This document shows positions 1-11,730 of a DNA stretch of 64,000 nucleotides, piece after piece. How positions within the stretch are numbered: position 1 is the stretch's first letter; each line of letters opens with the position of its first letter. Location of the stretch: NCBI RefSeq assembly GCF_002549795.1, contig NZ_CP021435.1, positions 1,798,001 to 1,862,000 on the forward strand, in the 5' to 3' direction. This stretch comes from Halomonas beimenensis (GTDB lineage Bacteria > Pseudomonadota > Gammaproteobacteria > Pseudomonadales > Halomonadaceae). The notes under the pieces are model-generated. The model worked only from the letters and a program-made list of their open reading frames with translations, was not told the DNA's origin and did not search any database. Position numbers and translations under genes: made by a program.

Positions 1-263
1 CATTGCCTCGCCTTCTTCCTTTATATTCCGCTCTCCTTCATCGAGTCGACCCGGTGCGACGCGTCAGGCGCGACGCCGTTGGCGTCGGCGGCCAGTCGTT
101 CGCGGCCTTCGGGAGAAATCCGTGCCCGTCCCTTGTCTAACGCGGGCGACGTCCCCATATGGTCAGCCAGGGCGCTTGCCACTGCCCGGCGGGATTCATA
201 GAATCCCTCTCTTTGAACCTTTTACGCCACCCACAGAACGCCCCAGTCGGCAGAGGACATTTC
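1..263. other. Intergenic stretch upstream of tig
   Basis: No convincing gene, tRNA or terminator is visible in this stretch. It must hold the tig leader and probably its promoter, but I could not pick out a sigma70 pair with confidence. An in-frame extension of tig to position 159 exists but lacks any conserved trigger-factor sequence, so I treat it as leader. Confidence 0.5.
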
Positions 264-1619
264 ATGCAAGTTTCCGTCGATACGACCTCCCAGATTGAAC
301 GCCGCATCAAGGTGCAGGTGCCGGCCGCCGAGATCGACGAGGCCGTGGCCGCTCGCCTCAAGGAAGCGGCCAAGAACGTGCGTCTGGACGGTTTCCGCAA
401 GGGCAAGGTGCCGATGTCGGTGATTCGCCAGCGCTACGGCCGCGGCGTGCGCGACGAGGTGGTCGGCGAGGTGATGCGCGAGCGCTACGTGCGCGCCATC
501 ACCGACGAGAACCTGAATCCGGCCGGCTATCCGCAGATCGAGGCCGACGTCAACGAGGCCGGCAAGGACCTGGAATTTACCGCCACCCTCGAGGTCTACC
601 CGGAAATCGAACTGGCCTCCATCGAGGGCACCGAGGTCGAGCGTCCCGTGGTCGAGGTGACCGACGCCGACGTCGACGAGATGATCGAGACCCTGCGCAA
701 GCAGAACGCCGGCTGGGAAGAGGTCGAGCGTGCCGCCGAGGACGGCGACCAGGTCAACATCGACTTCCAGGGCTTCCTGGGCGACGAGCCCTTCGAGGGC
801 GGCAGCGCCGAGGGCCACGACCTGGTGATCGGTTCCGGCAGCTTCATCCCCGGTTTCGAGGAGCAGCTCGTGGGCGCCCAGGCCGGTGAGGAGAAGGAGC
901 TCAAGGTCACCTTCCCCGAGGACTACCAGGCCGAGCAGCTGGCCGGCCAGGAAGCGACCTTCAAGGTCAAGGTCAATGCCGTCAAGGCGCAGGCCCTGCC
1001 CGAGGTCGACGCGGAGTTCGCCAAGCAGTTCGGCGTCGAGGACGGTGACCTGGACCGGTTCCGGGCCGAGATCACCAAGAACATGAACCGCGAGGCCGAG
1101 CAGGCGGTCGACAACCGCGTCAAGCAGCAGGTCCTCGAGGCGCTGAAGAAGGCCAACGACATCCCGGTGCCGCAGTCCCTGATTCAGCAGGAGACCGACG
1201 GGCTCAAGCGGCAGGCCGCCCAGCAGTTCGGCCTGGGCGAGGACTTCGACGTCAGCCAGCTGCCCAACGAGCTGTTCGCCGAGCAGGCCAAGAGCCGTGT
1301 GCAGATCGGCCTGCTGCTGGCCGAGGTGATCAAGCGCCACGAGCTCGAGGCCTCCGACGACGAGATCAAGGCCAAGGTCGAGGAGCTGGCCCAGCAGTAC
1401 CAGGAGCCGGAGAAGGTGGTCGAGTACTACCTGAGCAACGACCAGATGAAGGACCAGGTCAAGTCCGCCATCCTCGAGGAGAAGGCCGTGGACGTGCTGC
1501 TCGGCCAGGCCGACGTCAAGGACGTCGAGATGGGCTATCAGGAGGCCCTGGCGGCGGCCCAGCAGCAGGGCGGCGAAGCCGAGGAGGCCGACGAGGCCGA
1601 GGGCGAAGCCCAGGCCTGA
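264..1619 (+). CDS. tig: Trigger factor, ribosome-associated chaperone and peptidyl-prolyl isomerase
   Basis: Trigger factor binds ribosomal protein L23 at the exit tunnel and shields nascent chains in the cytoplasm. The 451-residue protein has the usual family length. The ribosome-docking signature GFRKGKVP is at residues 43-50. An FKBP-like isomerase domain follows at about 155-240, then a helical C-terminal substrate cradle. The tail is acidic and Ala-rich. I chose the ATG at 264 because it gives the canonical start MQVSVD; upstream in-frame sequence is not conserved. It heads the tig-clpP-clpX-lon protein-quality block. Confidence 0.97.
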   Translation: MQVSVDTTSQIERRIKVQVPAAEIDEAVAARLKEAAKNVRLDGFRKGKVPMSVIRQRYGRGVRDEVVGEVMRERYVRAITDENLNPAGYPQIEADVNEAGKDLEFTATLEVYPEIELASIEGTEVERPVVEVTDADVDEMIETLRKQNAGWEEVERAAEDGDQVNIDFQGFLGDEPFEGGSAEGHDLVIGSGSFIPGFEEQLVGAQAGEEKELKVTFPEDYQAEQLAGQEATFKVKVNAVKAQALPEVDAEFAKQFGVEDGDLDRFRAEITKNMNREAEQAVDNRVKQQVLEALKKANDIPVPQSLIQQETDGLKRQAAQQFGLGEDFDVSQLPNELFAEQAKSRVQIGLLLAEVIKRHELEASDDEIKAKVEELAQQYQEPEKVVEYYLSNDQMKDQVKSAILEEKAVDVLLGQADVKDVEMGYQEALAAAQQQGGEAEEADEAEGEAQA

Positions 1620-1635
1620 CGGTCACTCCGGCCCT

Positions 1636-1659
1636 CCCGCCCGGCGGTTGCCGGGCGGG
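1636..1659 (+). terminator. GC-rich hairpin between tig and clpP
   Basis: A perfect 10-bp stem (CCCGCCCGGC with GCCGGGCGGG) closes a GGTT loop 17 bases after the tig stop. No T-run follows, so it is more likely an attenuator or mRNA-end stabiliser than a full terminator. It may set the ratio of tig to clpP transcript. Confidence 0.6.
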
Positions 1660-1703
1660 GTGCCAGGCGTCGCTTCCATACACCGGATGCAAGGACATCA
1701 CCC

Positions 1704-2324
1704 ATGAGCAACGAGTTCGATATTCAATCCGCCGGCGGCCTGGTGCCCATGGTGGTCGAACAGAGCGCACGCGGCGAGCGGGCCTACGACATCTACTCCC
1801 GCCTGCTCAAGGAGCGCGTGATCTTCCTGGTGGGGCCGGTGGAAGACTACATGGCCAACCTGCTGGTGGCCCAGCTGCTGTTCCTGGAGTCCGAGAACCC
1901 GGACAAGGACATCCACCTCTACATCAATTCCCCGGGGGGCTCCGTCACCGCCGGCATGTCGGTCTATGACACCATGCAGTTCATCAAGCCCGATGTCTCC
2001 ACCGTCTGCATCGGCCAGGCGGCGAGCATGGGCGCGCTGCTGCTGGCCGGGGGCGCGGCGGGCAAGCGCTACTGCCTGCCGAACTCGCGGATGATGATCC
2101 ACCAGCCCCTGGGCGGCTACCAGGGTCAGGCCTCGGACATCGAGATCCATACCCGCGAGATCCTCGGTATCCGCGATCGGCTCAACCAGATCCTGGCCCA
2201 CCACACCGGCCAGGACATCGAGACCATCGCCCGGGATACCGACCGCGACAACTTCATGAACGGCGCCCAGGCCGCGGAGTATGGCCTGATCGATGCCGTG
2301 CTGGATAAGCGGCCGACATCCTGA
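1704..2324 (+). CDS. clpP: ATP-dependent Clp protease proteolytic subunit ClpP
   Basis: This is the serine-protease barrel subunit that degrades proteins unfolded by ClpX or ClpA. The 206-residue length is typical. The catalytic triad is visible: Ser108 in QAASMGA, His133 in MIHQPLGG and Asp182 in the RDTDRD stretch, with the same spacing as in E. coli ClpP. The short N-terminal stretch before the folded core is probably a processed propeptide. It lies 84 bp after tig and 76 bp before clpX, its unfoldase partner. Confidence 0.97.
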   Translation: MSNEFDIQSAGGLVPMVVEQSARGERAYDIYSRLLKERVIFLVGPVEDYMANLLVAQLLFLESENPDKDIHLYINSPGGSVTAGMSVYDTMQFIKPDVSTVCIGQAASMGALLLAGGAAGKRYCLPNSRMMIHQPLGGYQGQASDIEIHTREILGIRDRLNQILAHHTGQDIETIARDTDRDNFMNGAQAAEYGLIDAVLDKRPTS

Positions 2325-2362
2325 TAGCGTGAAATCAACCACGCTCTGATTACGTGATTCCC

Positions 2363-2380
2363 GGCGGCCCGCGGGCCGCC
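2363..2380 (+). other. 18-bp perfect palindrome in the clpX leader
   Basis: GGCGGCCCG and CGGGCCGCC abut as a perfect palindrome about 20 bases before the clpX start codon, just upstream of the GAGAGAGG ribosome-binding site. As RNA it could form a stable hairpin that limits read-through or shapes clpX translation. No T-run follows. Confidence 0.5.
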
Positions 2381-2400
2381 GCTGCGAGAGAGGTACGCGA

Positions 2401-3681
<1,281 letters not shown>

Positions 3682-3766
3682 GCAATGTCTGAAAAGTGTC
3701 TGCGCTCGCCGACTTCCAGACACAGCCTAGCGCCTTCGAGACGCCCGCTGAGGGGTCTGCATCCGC

Positions 3767-3794
3767 AAAGGGCCGCCCAGGCGGCCCTTTTCTT
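3767..3794 (+). terminator. Rho-independent terminator after clpX
   Basis: An 11-bp stem (AAAGGGCCGCC with GGCGGCCCTTT) with a very tight loop is followed by TCTTT. It ends the tig-clpP-clpX transcription block and isolates lon. Confidence 0.85.
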
Positions 3795-3814
3795 TGCCGG
3801 GCCGTCGGCGCGAC

Positions 3815-3842
3815 CTTGCAATGCCGGGCCTTCGCCCCCACT
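3815..3842 (+). promoter_or_regulatory. Candidate sigma32 (heat-shock) promoter of lon
   Basis: CTTGCAA at 3815-3821 is followed, after 13 bases, by CCCCCACT from 3835. This resembles the RpoH consensus CTTGAAA-N13-17-CCCCATnT. It sits just downstream of the clpX terminator and about 40 bases before the lon start, as expected for a heat-shock start site. The fit is imperfect in both boxes. Confidence 0.5.
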
Positions 3843-3880
3843 CCCTTGGTATCCAACCGATCGTTTGAGGAACGTCTGCG

Positions 3881-6289
<2,409 letters not shown>

Positions 6290-6354
6290 CGACTTTTTTC
6301 CCCTCATGTCGGGCTCAAAACCCCGGCATGGTGGGGATTGTCAGGGATGGTTGC

Positions 6355-6384
6355 TTGACAGGCGTTTCATCGCATTGCTATAAA
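6355..6384 (+). promoter_or_regulatory. Strong sigma70 promoter of hupB
   Basis: A perfect -35 box TTGACA (6355-6360) and a -10 box TATAAA (6379-6384) are separated by 18 bases. It stands 83 bases before the HU start codon in a locally AT-rich segment. This is the best sigma70 promoter in the window, fitting the abundance of HU. Confidence 0.8.
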
Positions 6385-6466
6385 CTATCGCCATGCTGTG
6401 ATCGCGTCAGTCAGCCGTAAGTCTCGCCGATTAGAGCCAATTTACGTAACAGTCAAGGGGTGAAGT

Positions 6467-6739
6467 GTGAACAAGTCCGAGCTGATCGAAGCCATTGCCG
6501 CGTCTGCCGACATTCCCAAGGCGGCCGCTTCTCGCGCACTGGACGCCATGGTCGACGCCGTGGCCGACAGCCTGAAGAAGGGCGACAGCGTCTCCCTGGT
6601 GGGGTTCGGCACCTTCACCGTCAAGGAGCGTGCGGCCCGCACCGGTCGCAACCCGCAGACCGGTGAGCCGATCCAGATCAGCGCCGCCAAGGTGCCGAGC
6701 TTCAAGGCCGGCAAGGCGCTCAAGGATTCCGTCAACTGA
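6467..6739 (+). CDS. hupB: DNA-binding protein HU-beta
   Basis: Nucleoid-associated histone-like protein that bends DNA as a dimer. The 90-residue length and sequence are those of HU, including the DNA-binding arm around [18 protein letters not shown] (residues about 46-63) and the C-terminal helix. The start codon is GTG at 6467, preceded by an AAGGGG ribosome-binding site. It lies between lon and ppiD, as in pseudomonads, with its own promoter and terminator. Confidence 0.97.
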   Translation: MNKSELIEAIAASADIPKAAASRALDAMVDAVADSLKKGDSVSLVGFGTFTVKERAARTGRNPQTGEPIQISAAKVPSFKAGKALKDSVN

Positions 6740-6772
6740 GCAGACGGCTCCGCCGTCCTCGACGATGTATCC

Positions 6773-6810
6773 CGACAGGCGCACCGCAGCAGCGGTGCGC
6801 CTGTCGCGTT
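6773..6810 (+). terminator. Rho-independent terminator after hupB
   Basis: A perfect 15-bp stem (left arm 6773-6787, right arm 6792-6806) closes an AGCA loop and is followed by CGTTTC. It separates hupB from ppiD. Confidence 0.85.
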
Positions 6811-6865
6811 TCAGGGCCCCGTCGCATGGGGTGGCCGTCCCGTTCGCGGGACCCCCGAGGATGCG

Positions 6866-6871
6866 TATAAT
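6866..6871 (+). promoter_or_regulatory. Probable -10 box of the ppiD promoter
   Basis: A perfect TATAAT lies 39 bases before the ppiD start and after the hupB terminator. No good -35 hexamer is seen at 16-18 bases upstream, so the promoter may be weak or activated. Confidence 0.5.
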
Positions 6872-6909
6872 GTAGCGCGTCCTGAATCATTAGAACCGCA
6901 GAGGCCTGC

Positions 6910-8730
6910 ATGCTGCAAAGTATTCGTGACCGCTCCAGGAGCTGGGGCGCCAAGATCCTGGTCGGAGCCGTGGTGGTGACCATGGCGCTGTTCGGCGTGG
7001 AGTCCCTGGTGGGGCTGCTGGGTAGCGATGGCGAAGAGGTCGCCTCGGTGAACGGCGAGCCGATCACGCGCCAGCAACTCGAGCTGGAGGTGCAGCGGGC
7101 CATTCGCAGCGGCCAGGTGCCGCCGGAGCAGGAGCGCCAGCTGCGCGCGCAGATGCTCGATGCCCTGATCACCGACCGCCTGCTGACCCAGTATGCCGAG
7201 GAGGGAGGGCTGCATCTGTCCGAGGCCCAGCTCGATGCCCTGATCGTCGGCCTGCCGGAGTTCCAGGACGGCGAGGGGCGCTTCGATCGCGATCTCTTCC
7301 GCAACCGCCTGGCCAGCGCCGGCTTCACGCCGCTGTCGTTCCGCCAGCAGCTGCGCCAGGACATGAAGCGCCGCCAGCTCCAGCAGGGGCTGGCCGCCAG
7401 CGAGTTCAGCCTGGAGAGCGAGCAGGAGCGTCTCGCGGCCCTGCAGCGCCAGGCGCGCACCTTCCGTCACCATGCCCTGGTCCCCGCGGATCTGGAGGGC
7501 GAGATCGAGGTGAGCGATGCCGAGCTGCGCGACTACTACGAGGCCCATGCGGAGGACTACCAGCGTCCCGAGCAGGTCCGCCTGGCCTATGTGGTGCTGG
7601 ATCGCCAGGCCATGGCCGAGGACCTGGAGGTCGAGGAGGAAGCGCTTCGGGAAGCCTGGCGCGCCGAGGCCTCCGATGCCGATCGCCGCGTGTCCCACAT
7701 CATGGTGACCTTCGGCGACGAACGCACCCGGGAAGAGGCCGAGGCGCGGCTGGAGACCGTCAAGTCCCGCCTGGCCGAGGGCGAGGCCTTCGCCGACCTG
7801 GCCGCCGAGTTCTCCGATGACGGCTCCACCGCCGGCGCCGGCGGCGACCTGGGCGTGATCAGCCGCGGCTTCTTCGGCGAGGCCTTCGAGGAGGCGGCCT
7901 TCGCCCTCCGGGAAGGGCAGGTGTCGGACATCGTCGAGACCGACAACGGCCTGCACCTGATCCAGGTCACCGAGCTCGATCGGCCGGCCTTCGACGAGGC
8001 CCGGGATCGCCTGGCGCGCCAGGTCGCCCTCGAGCGGGTGCGCGATGCCTTCAACGACAAGGCGCAGCGGCTGATCGACGAGAGCTTCGCCGCCGAGGAT
8101 CTGGCCAGCGTGGCCGATGGCCTCGGCCTCGAACTGCAGGTGAGCGACTGGGTCGGCCGTGACGGCGCCGAGGGCGTGCTCGCCGAGCCCGGCGTGATGC
8201 GCCAGGCCTTCAGCCCGGACGTGCTCGAGGAGGGCTTCAACAGCGAGGTGGTCGAGCTGGACGAGGATCGCCGGCTGGTGCTGCGTGTCCGCGATCATCG
8301 CGAGGCCACGACCCTGCCCCTCGAGGAGGTGCGGGACCAGGTGGCGGCCGCGGTGACGGCGCAAAAGACCCGGGAGGCCCTGCAGGCCCGTGCCGACGAG
8401 ATGCTCGCCGCCTTGCGCCGGGGCGAGTCCCTGGGGCTCGACTGGCAGCGGGTCGAGGGCCTGAGCCGTCAGGGCGAGGCCGACCTGGCCCCGGCGGTGG
8501 TGGAGGCGGCCTTCCGCCTGCCGCATCCGGAGGCGGACGACACCGTCTACGGCCGGGCCGACGTTGGCGAACGGGTGGTGCTGATCGCCCTGGAGGAGGT
8601 CACCCCCGGCGAGCCCAACGCCCAGATCGAATCCTTCGTCGCCAACATGGCCGAGCGCCTGCGCGCCCAGGCCGCCGTGACCGGGCTGCTGACCCACCTG
8701 CGCGAGCAGGCCGAGATCACGCGGCCCTGA
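6910..8730 (+). CDS. ppiD: Periplasmic chaperone / parvulin-like isomerase PpiD
   Basis: Inner-membrane-anchored periplasmic foldase that associates with SecYEG and helps secreted proteins fold. The 606-residue protein has one N-terminal membrane segment (about residues 16-37), a SurA-like N-terminal chaperone domain (about 40-200), a parvulin rotamase domain (about 258-350, with GGDLGVISRGFF) and a C-terminal chaperone lobe. Length and layout match E. coli PpiD, whose parvulin domain is known to be catalytically weak. It follows hupB, as in many gammaproteobacteria. Confidence 0.95.
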   Translation: MLQSIRDRSRSWGAKILVGAVVVTMALFGVESLVGLLGSDGEEVASVNGEPITRQQLELEVQRAIRSGQVPPEQERQLRAQMLDALITDRLLTQYAEEGGLHLSEAQLDALIVGLPEFQDGEGRFDRDLFRNRLASAGFTPLSFRQQLRQDMKRRQLQQGLAASEFSLESEQERLAALQRQARTFRHHALVPADLEGEIEVSDAELRDYYEAHAEDYQRPEQVRLAYVVLDRQAMAEDLEVEEEALREAWRAEASDADRRVSHIMVTFGDERTREEAEARLETVKSRLAEGEAFADLAAEFSDDGSTAGAGGDLGVISRGFFGEAFEEAAFALREGQVSDIVETDNGLHLIQVTELDRPAFDEARDRLARQVALERVRDAFNDKAQRLIDESFAAEDLASVADGLGLELQVSDWVGRDGAEGVLAEPGVMRQAFSPDVLEEGFNSEVVELDEDRRLVLRVRDHREATTLPLEEVRDQVAAAVTAQKTREALQARADEMLAALRRGESLGLDWQRVEGLSRQGEADLAPAVVEAAFRLPHPEADDTVYGRADVGERVVLIALEEVTPGEPNAQIESFVANMAERLRAQAAVTGLLTHLREQAEITRP

Positions 8731-8745
8731 CGCGCCCTTCGGCAA

Positions 8746-8780
8746 AAGTAGCAAGCGACAAGTAGAAAGTGGAAAGAAGG
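8746..8780 (+). repeat. Heptad array (RAGNNNN type), five units, downstream of ppiD
   Basis: Five consecutive heptanucleotides, AAGTAGC, AAGCGAC, AAGTAGA, AAGTGGA and AAGAAGG, begin 16 bases after the ppiD stop. Only the leading AAG is constant. The last unit runs into the ppiD terminator stem. A similar array in the opposite sense (CTTNNNN) lies at 8840-8867. Confidence 0.75.
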
Positions 8781-8810
8781 CCCCGCGGGTGACTCCCAGC
8801 GGGGCTTTCT
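8777..8810 (+). terminator. Rho-independent terminator after ppiD
   Basis: AAGGCCCCGC (8777-8786) pairs with GCGGGGCTTT (8799-8808) with one G.T pair and a 12-base loop, followed by CT. It overlaps the end of the heptad array. Confidence 0.8.
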
Positions 8811-8839
8811 AGTGAAAGGCTGGGATCGGCCTGGGTTCC

Positions 8840-8940
8840 CTTGCGACTTTTTACTTTCTACTTTGTACTCGAGCCTCCGCTTGGCCGCTTCACCGCTTCA
8901 CCGCTTGGCCGCTTGGCCGCTTGGCCGCTTGGCCGCTTCA
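8840..8940 (+). repeat. Heptad array passing into eight tandem octamers
   Basis: Heptads CTTGCGA, CTTTTTA, CTTTCTA and CTTTGTA (8840-8867) are the reverse-sense counterpart of the array at 8746-8780. From 8877 to 8940 the period changes to 8, with eight units of CCGCTTGG or CCGCTTCA (order GG, CA, CA, GG, GG, GG, GG, CA). The tract ends 23 bases before the CobW-family start codon. A long open frame crosses it, but the encoded repeat peptide is not part of the family. Confidence 0.8.
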
Positions 8941-8963
8941 CTCCTCACACTCACGAGTCCCCC

Positions 8964-9980
8964 ATGCCCACCCCGCTCACCGACATCCCCGTCCATCCGA
9001 TCACCGGTTTCCTGGGCAGCGGCAAGAGTTCGCTGATCCGGCACCTGATCGAGCACAAGCCCGAGGGCGAGCGCTGGGCGGTGCTGATCAACGAGTTCGG
9101 TCGGGTAGGCATCGACCAGGCGCTCGTGGCCGGGCGCGACGACGTGGTGGTCAGGGCGCTGCCGGGGGGCTGCCTGTGCTGCCAGCTGGCCACGGTGCTG
9201 CAAGCCGCCCTGGTCGAGCTGCTGCGGCGCGAGCGCCCCGACCGGCTGATCATCGAGCCCTCCGGCCTCGGGCATCCCGCGGGGCTGCTCGACCTGCTCC
9301 AGGGCGAGGCCTTCGCGGGCGTGCTGGCGCTGCGCGAGGTGGTGGCGGTGCTGGACCCGCGCCGGCTGGAGGATCCCCGCGCCCTGGCGCAGGCGACCTT
9401 CCGCGATCAGCTGGCGCTCGCCGACGGCATCGCCCTGACCATGACCGACCTGGTCTCGGCGTCCGGGCTGGATGCGGCGCGGGACTGGCTGGCGGACGAG
9501 CTGCCGGGCGATCCCTGGGTGGAGGAAGCGCCCCATGGGCGGCTGCCCATCGCGCGGGTGCTGGGGAGCGGCCGGCATCGCGACCGGCGTGGGGCCGGGC
9601 AGCCGGCGGCCCACCGTGCGCTGACCGGCCGTCGGGCGGCCTGGCTGGACCTGGAGGCCGAAGCCCCGCGCCCGGGGCACCCGGTGTTCCTGCGGGGCGA
9701 GGCGCTGGGGCAGGTCAGCCTGGGGTGGCGCTGGCACCCCGACGAGGCGTTCGACCGGGGGGCGCTGTTGGACTGCCTGGACGGCCTGGCCGGCGAGCTG
9801 CGGCTCAAGGGGGTCTTCCGCACCGGGGCCGGCTGGATGGCGGTGAACCGCGTGCACGGTCACGAGACGCCGACGCCCAGCGAGTGGCGGCGGGATTCCC
9901 GCCTGGAGGTGATCGGGCCGGCCGAGACGCTGCCGGATCCCCGGGCACTGCAGGCCCGGCTGGCCGCCTGCTTGCTGTAG
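8964..9980 (+). CDS. CobW/COG0523-family GTPase (putative metal chaperone)
   Basis: Members of this family are G3E P-loop GTPases that insert or deliver metal ions, often zinc or cobalt. The 338-residue protein has Walker A GFLGSGKS (15-22), the family metal-binding motif GGCLCC (Cys70, Cys72, Cys73), the EPSGLG switch segment and a short CobW C-terminal domain. The guanine-specificity motif NKxD is replaced by TMTD at about 159-162, so nucleotide preference may differ. I chose the ATG at 8964 because it precedes the conserved PVHPITGFLGSGKS; upstream frame is repeat-derived. No metal cofactor enzyme is nearby to name a client. Confidence 0.85.
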   Translation: MPTPLTDIPVHPITGFLGSGKSSLIRHLIEHKPEGERWAVLINEFGRVGIDQALVAGRDDVVVRALPGGCLCCQLATVLQAALVELLRRERPDRLIIEPSGLGHPAGLLDLLQGEAFAGVLALREVVAVLDPRRLEDPRALAQATFRDQLALADGIALTMTDLVSASGLDAARDWLADELPGDPWVEEAPHGRLPIARVLGSGRHRDRRGAGQPAAHRALTGRRAAWLDLEAEAPRPGHPVFLRGEALGQVSLGWRWHPDEAFDRGALLDCLDGLAGELRLKGVFRTGAGWMAVNRVHGHETPTPSEWRRDSRLEVIGPAETLPDPRALQARLAACLL

Positions 9981-10022
9981 CCACAAGCCGCAAGCCACAA
10001 GCCACAAGCGGAAAGTCGCAAG
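9981..10022 (+). repeat. Heptad array of six units after the CobW-family gene
   Basis: Units CCACAAG, CCGCAAG, CCACAAG, CCACAAG, CGGAAAG and TCGCAAG start at the base following the stop codon. Each carries AAG in the same register. It faces the opposite-sense array at 10047-10081. Confidence 0.75.
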
Positions 10023-10046
10023 CGTTACGGGGTCAGCTCATCCTGT

Positions 10047-10081
10047 CCACTTTCCCCTTTCCCCTTTCCCCTTTCCCCTTT
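10047..10081 (-). repeat. Heptad array of five units after folD
   Basis: CCACTTT is followed by four CCCCTTT units, ending 4 bases before the folD stop codon on the minus strand. Read along folD, the units are AAAGGGG, so the same AAG-bearing heptad follows this gene too. Together with 9981-10022 it forms a purine/pyrimidine inverted arrangement between two convergent genes. Confidence 0.75.
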
Positions 10082-10085
10082 CTTG

Positions 10086-10970
10086 CTACTCCGGCCAGCT
10101 CGGCTCGGGCAGCCGGTGCTGCCGGCAGGCGGCGATCAGGGTGTTGTGCAGCAGGCAGGCGATGGTCATGGGGCCCACGCCGCCGGGCACCGGGGTGAGG
10201 GCGCCGGCCACTCGGGAGACACAGGCGGGGTTCACGTCGCCCACCAGGCGAGTCGTGTCGCCATTCCCGAGCCGGGTGATGCCCACGTCGATGACCGTGG
10301 CGCCGGCCTTGACCCAGTCGCCCTGGACCAGTCCGGGCTGGCCGACCGCGGCCACCAGGATGTCCCCCTGCCGGCAGACCTTGGCGGGATTGGCGGTCCG
10401 CGAATGGGCGAGGGTCACGGTGCAGTCCTCGCGGAGCAGCAGGCTCGCCATGGGGCGGCCGACGATCCGCGAGCGGCCCAGCACCACGGCGTGCTTGCCG
10501 GCCAGGTCGCCGAGGTGCGCCTTGAGCAGCGTCAGGCAGCCCAGCGGCGTGCAGGGCACCAGCCCCTCGCCGCCGGCCGCCAGGGCGCCGGCGTTGAGGG
10601 GGTGGAAGCCGTCCACGTCCTTGGCCGGGTCGATGGCGGCGATCACCGCCTCGGTGTCGATCGGGTCGGGCAGCGGCAACTGGACCAGGATGCCGTGCAC
10701 GGCCGGATCGTGGTTGAGGGTCGCGATCAGCGAGAGCAGTTCCGCCTCGGGCGTGGCGGCGGGCAGGCAGTGCTCGAAGGAGCGCATGCCCACCTCCCGG
10801 GCGTGGCGCCCCTTGCTCCGCACGTAGACCTGGCTGGCCGGGTCCTCCCCCAGCAGCACCACCGCCAGGCCGGGCACCAGTCCGTGCCCCTCGCCGAGGC
10901 GCCGGACCTCCCCGGCCACCGCGTCGCGCAGCGCCTGGGCATGCGCCTTGCCATCGATCAGGGTCGCCAT
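10086..10970 (-). CDS. folD: Bifunctional methylene-THF dehydrogenase / methenyl-THF cyclohydrolase
   Basis: FolD interconverts 5,10-methylene-THF and 10-formyl-THF in the cytoplasm, using NADP. The 294-residue protein shows the catalytic YVRSK segment (Tyr49, Lys53), the substrate-site VQLPLP, PCTPLG and the Rossmann motif [11 protein letters not shown]. The ATG at 10970 gives the standard MATLIDGK start; the nine-residue upstream extension is not conserved. It is divergent from a MetV/MetF-like pair, so all three genes act on folate-bound one-carbon units. Confidence 0.96.
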   Translation of the reverse strand: MATLIDGKAHAQALRDAVAGEVRRLGEGHGLVPGLAVVLLGEDPASQVYVRSKGRHAREVGMRSFEHCLPAATPEAELLSLIATLNHDPAVHGILVQLPLPDPIDTEAVIAAIDPAKDVDGFHPLNAGALAAGGEGLVPCTPLGCLTLLKAHLGDLAGKHAVVLGRSRIVGRPMASLLLREDCTVTLAHSRTANPAKVCRQGDILVAAVGQPGLVQGDWVKAGATVIDVGITRLGNGDTTRLVGDVNPACVSRVAGALTPVPGGVGPMTIACLLHNTLIAACRQHRLPEPSWPE

Positions 10971-11262
10971 GACGCTCCCATCCGTCTGGTGTGACACTCG
11001 CCCGGGGCAAGGACCGCCGGTGTCCTTCGCCGCGTCGACCGGCGAAGGGCCGCCGGGGGCGCCCCGGGCTGCTTCCGCAGTCTAGGTCAGAACAGGGCCG
11101 GGGGTGTTCCCTCGGCGACGCCGCGCATCGCTCCGGCGACGGTCGTCATGCACCATGGGGCTGTCGTCCTGATGGAAGTGGTGCGTGGGCTTTCCTTCTA
11201 GCCTTATACTCAAAGCCCCGCTTGTCGGGGCATCGACAGTGTGCAACGGCGAGGTCGGCCCC
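10971..11262. promoter_or_regulatory. Divergent folD / metV-like intergenic region
   Basis: This 292-bp spacer holds no supported gene. A possible -10 box TATACT for the rightward operon lies at 11205-11210, 53 bases before the metV-like start; no good -35 box is seen. I could not identify a riboswitch or clear operator. Confidence 0.4.
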
Positions 11263-11730
11263 ATGTATCGCGTGCGTCGCTGGGTGGTCCGCCATGCCCG
11301 GGCCTTCGAGATCCTCTATGACGGCTTCGAGCCCGTCCTCAAGACGCTGGCGCCGCTGGTGGCCCGGCTCGGCCCCGAGCGGCTGGAGCGGCCGGTCGCG
11401 GCGGTCGAGCGCTGGGTGAAGGGTTTCCTCTTCGATTGCCGGATGTGCGGGCACTGCGTGCTGAGTTCCACCGGCATGGCCTGTCCCATGAACTGTCCCA
11501 AGCGGCTGCGCAACGGCCCCTGCGGCGGGGTGCGCGCCGACGGCGGCTGCGAGGTGAAGCCCGAGATGCGTTGCGTGTGGCTGGAGGCCTGGGAGGGCAG
11601 CCGGCGCATGAAGTACGGCGATCGCATCCAGCTGGTCCAGCTGCCGGTGGATGCCGCCGACGAGGGAGCCTCGTCCTGGCTCAAGGTGGTGCAGGGCGAA
11701 CACGGTCGAGACCGCGGGGGAAGCCCATGA
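11263..11730 (+). CDS. MetV-like cysteine-rich methylene-THF reductase C-terminal domain protein
   Basis: This resembles the MTHFR C-terminal (MetV-type) partner found with MetF in acetogens and in THF-dependent demethylation clusters. The 155-residue protein has eight cysteines between about residues 63 and 105 (FDCRMCGHC, ACPMNC, GPCGG, GGC, MRC), a likely Zn or Fe-S site. No other domain is visible. Its stop overlaps the start of the MetF-like gene (ATGA), indicating translational coupling and probably a complex. The start is ATG 11263 (MYRVRR). I infer a role in passing electrons or ligands to the MetF-like subunit. Confidence 0.75.
   Translation: MYRVRRWVVRHARAFEILYDGFEPVLKTLAPLVARLGPERLERPVAAVERWVKGFLFDCRMCGHCVLSSTGMACPMNCPKRLRNGPCGGVRADGGCEVKPEMRCVWLEAWEGSRRMKYGDRIQLVQLPVDAADEGASSWLKVVQGEHGRDRGGSP

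Noticed and set aside
1-263. Possible tRNA genes before tig, as in some pseudomonads
   Set aside because: No cloverleaf, T-loop consensus or CCA end could be found in this stretch.
8877-8940. The octamer array as a possible CRISPR or protein-coding repeat
   Set aside because: There are no spacers, the unit is only 8 bp, and the CobW-family homology starts downstream of it.
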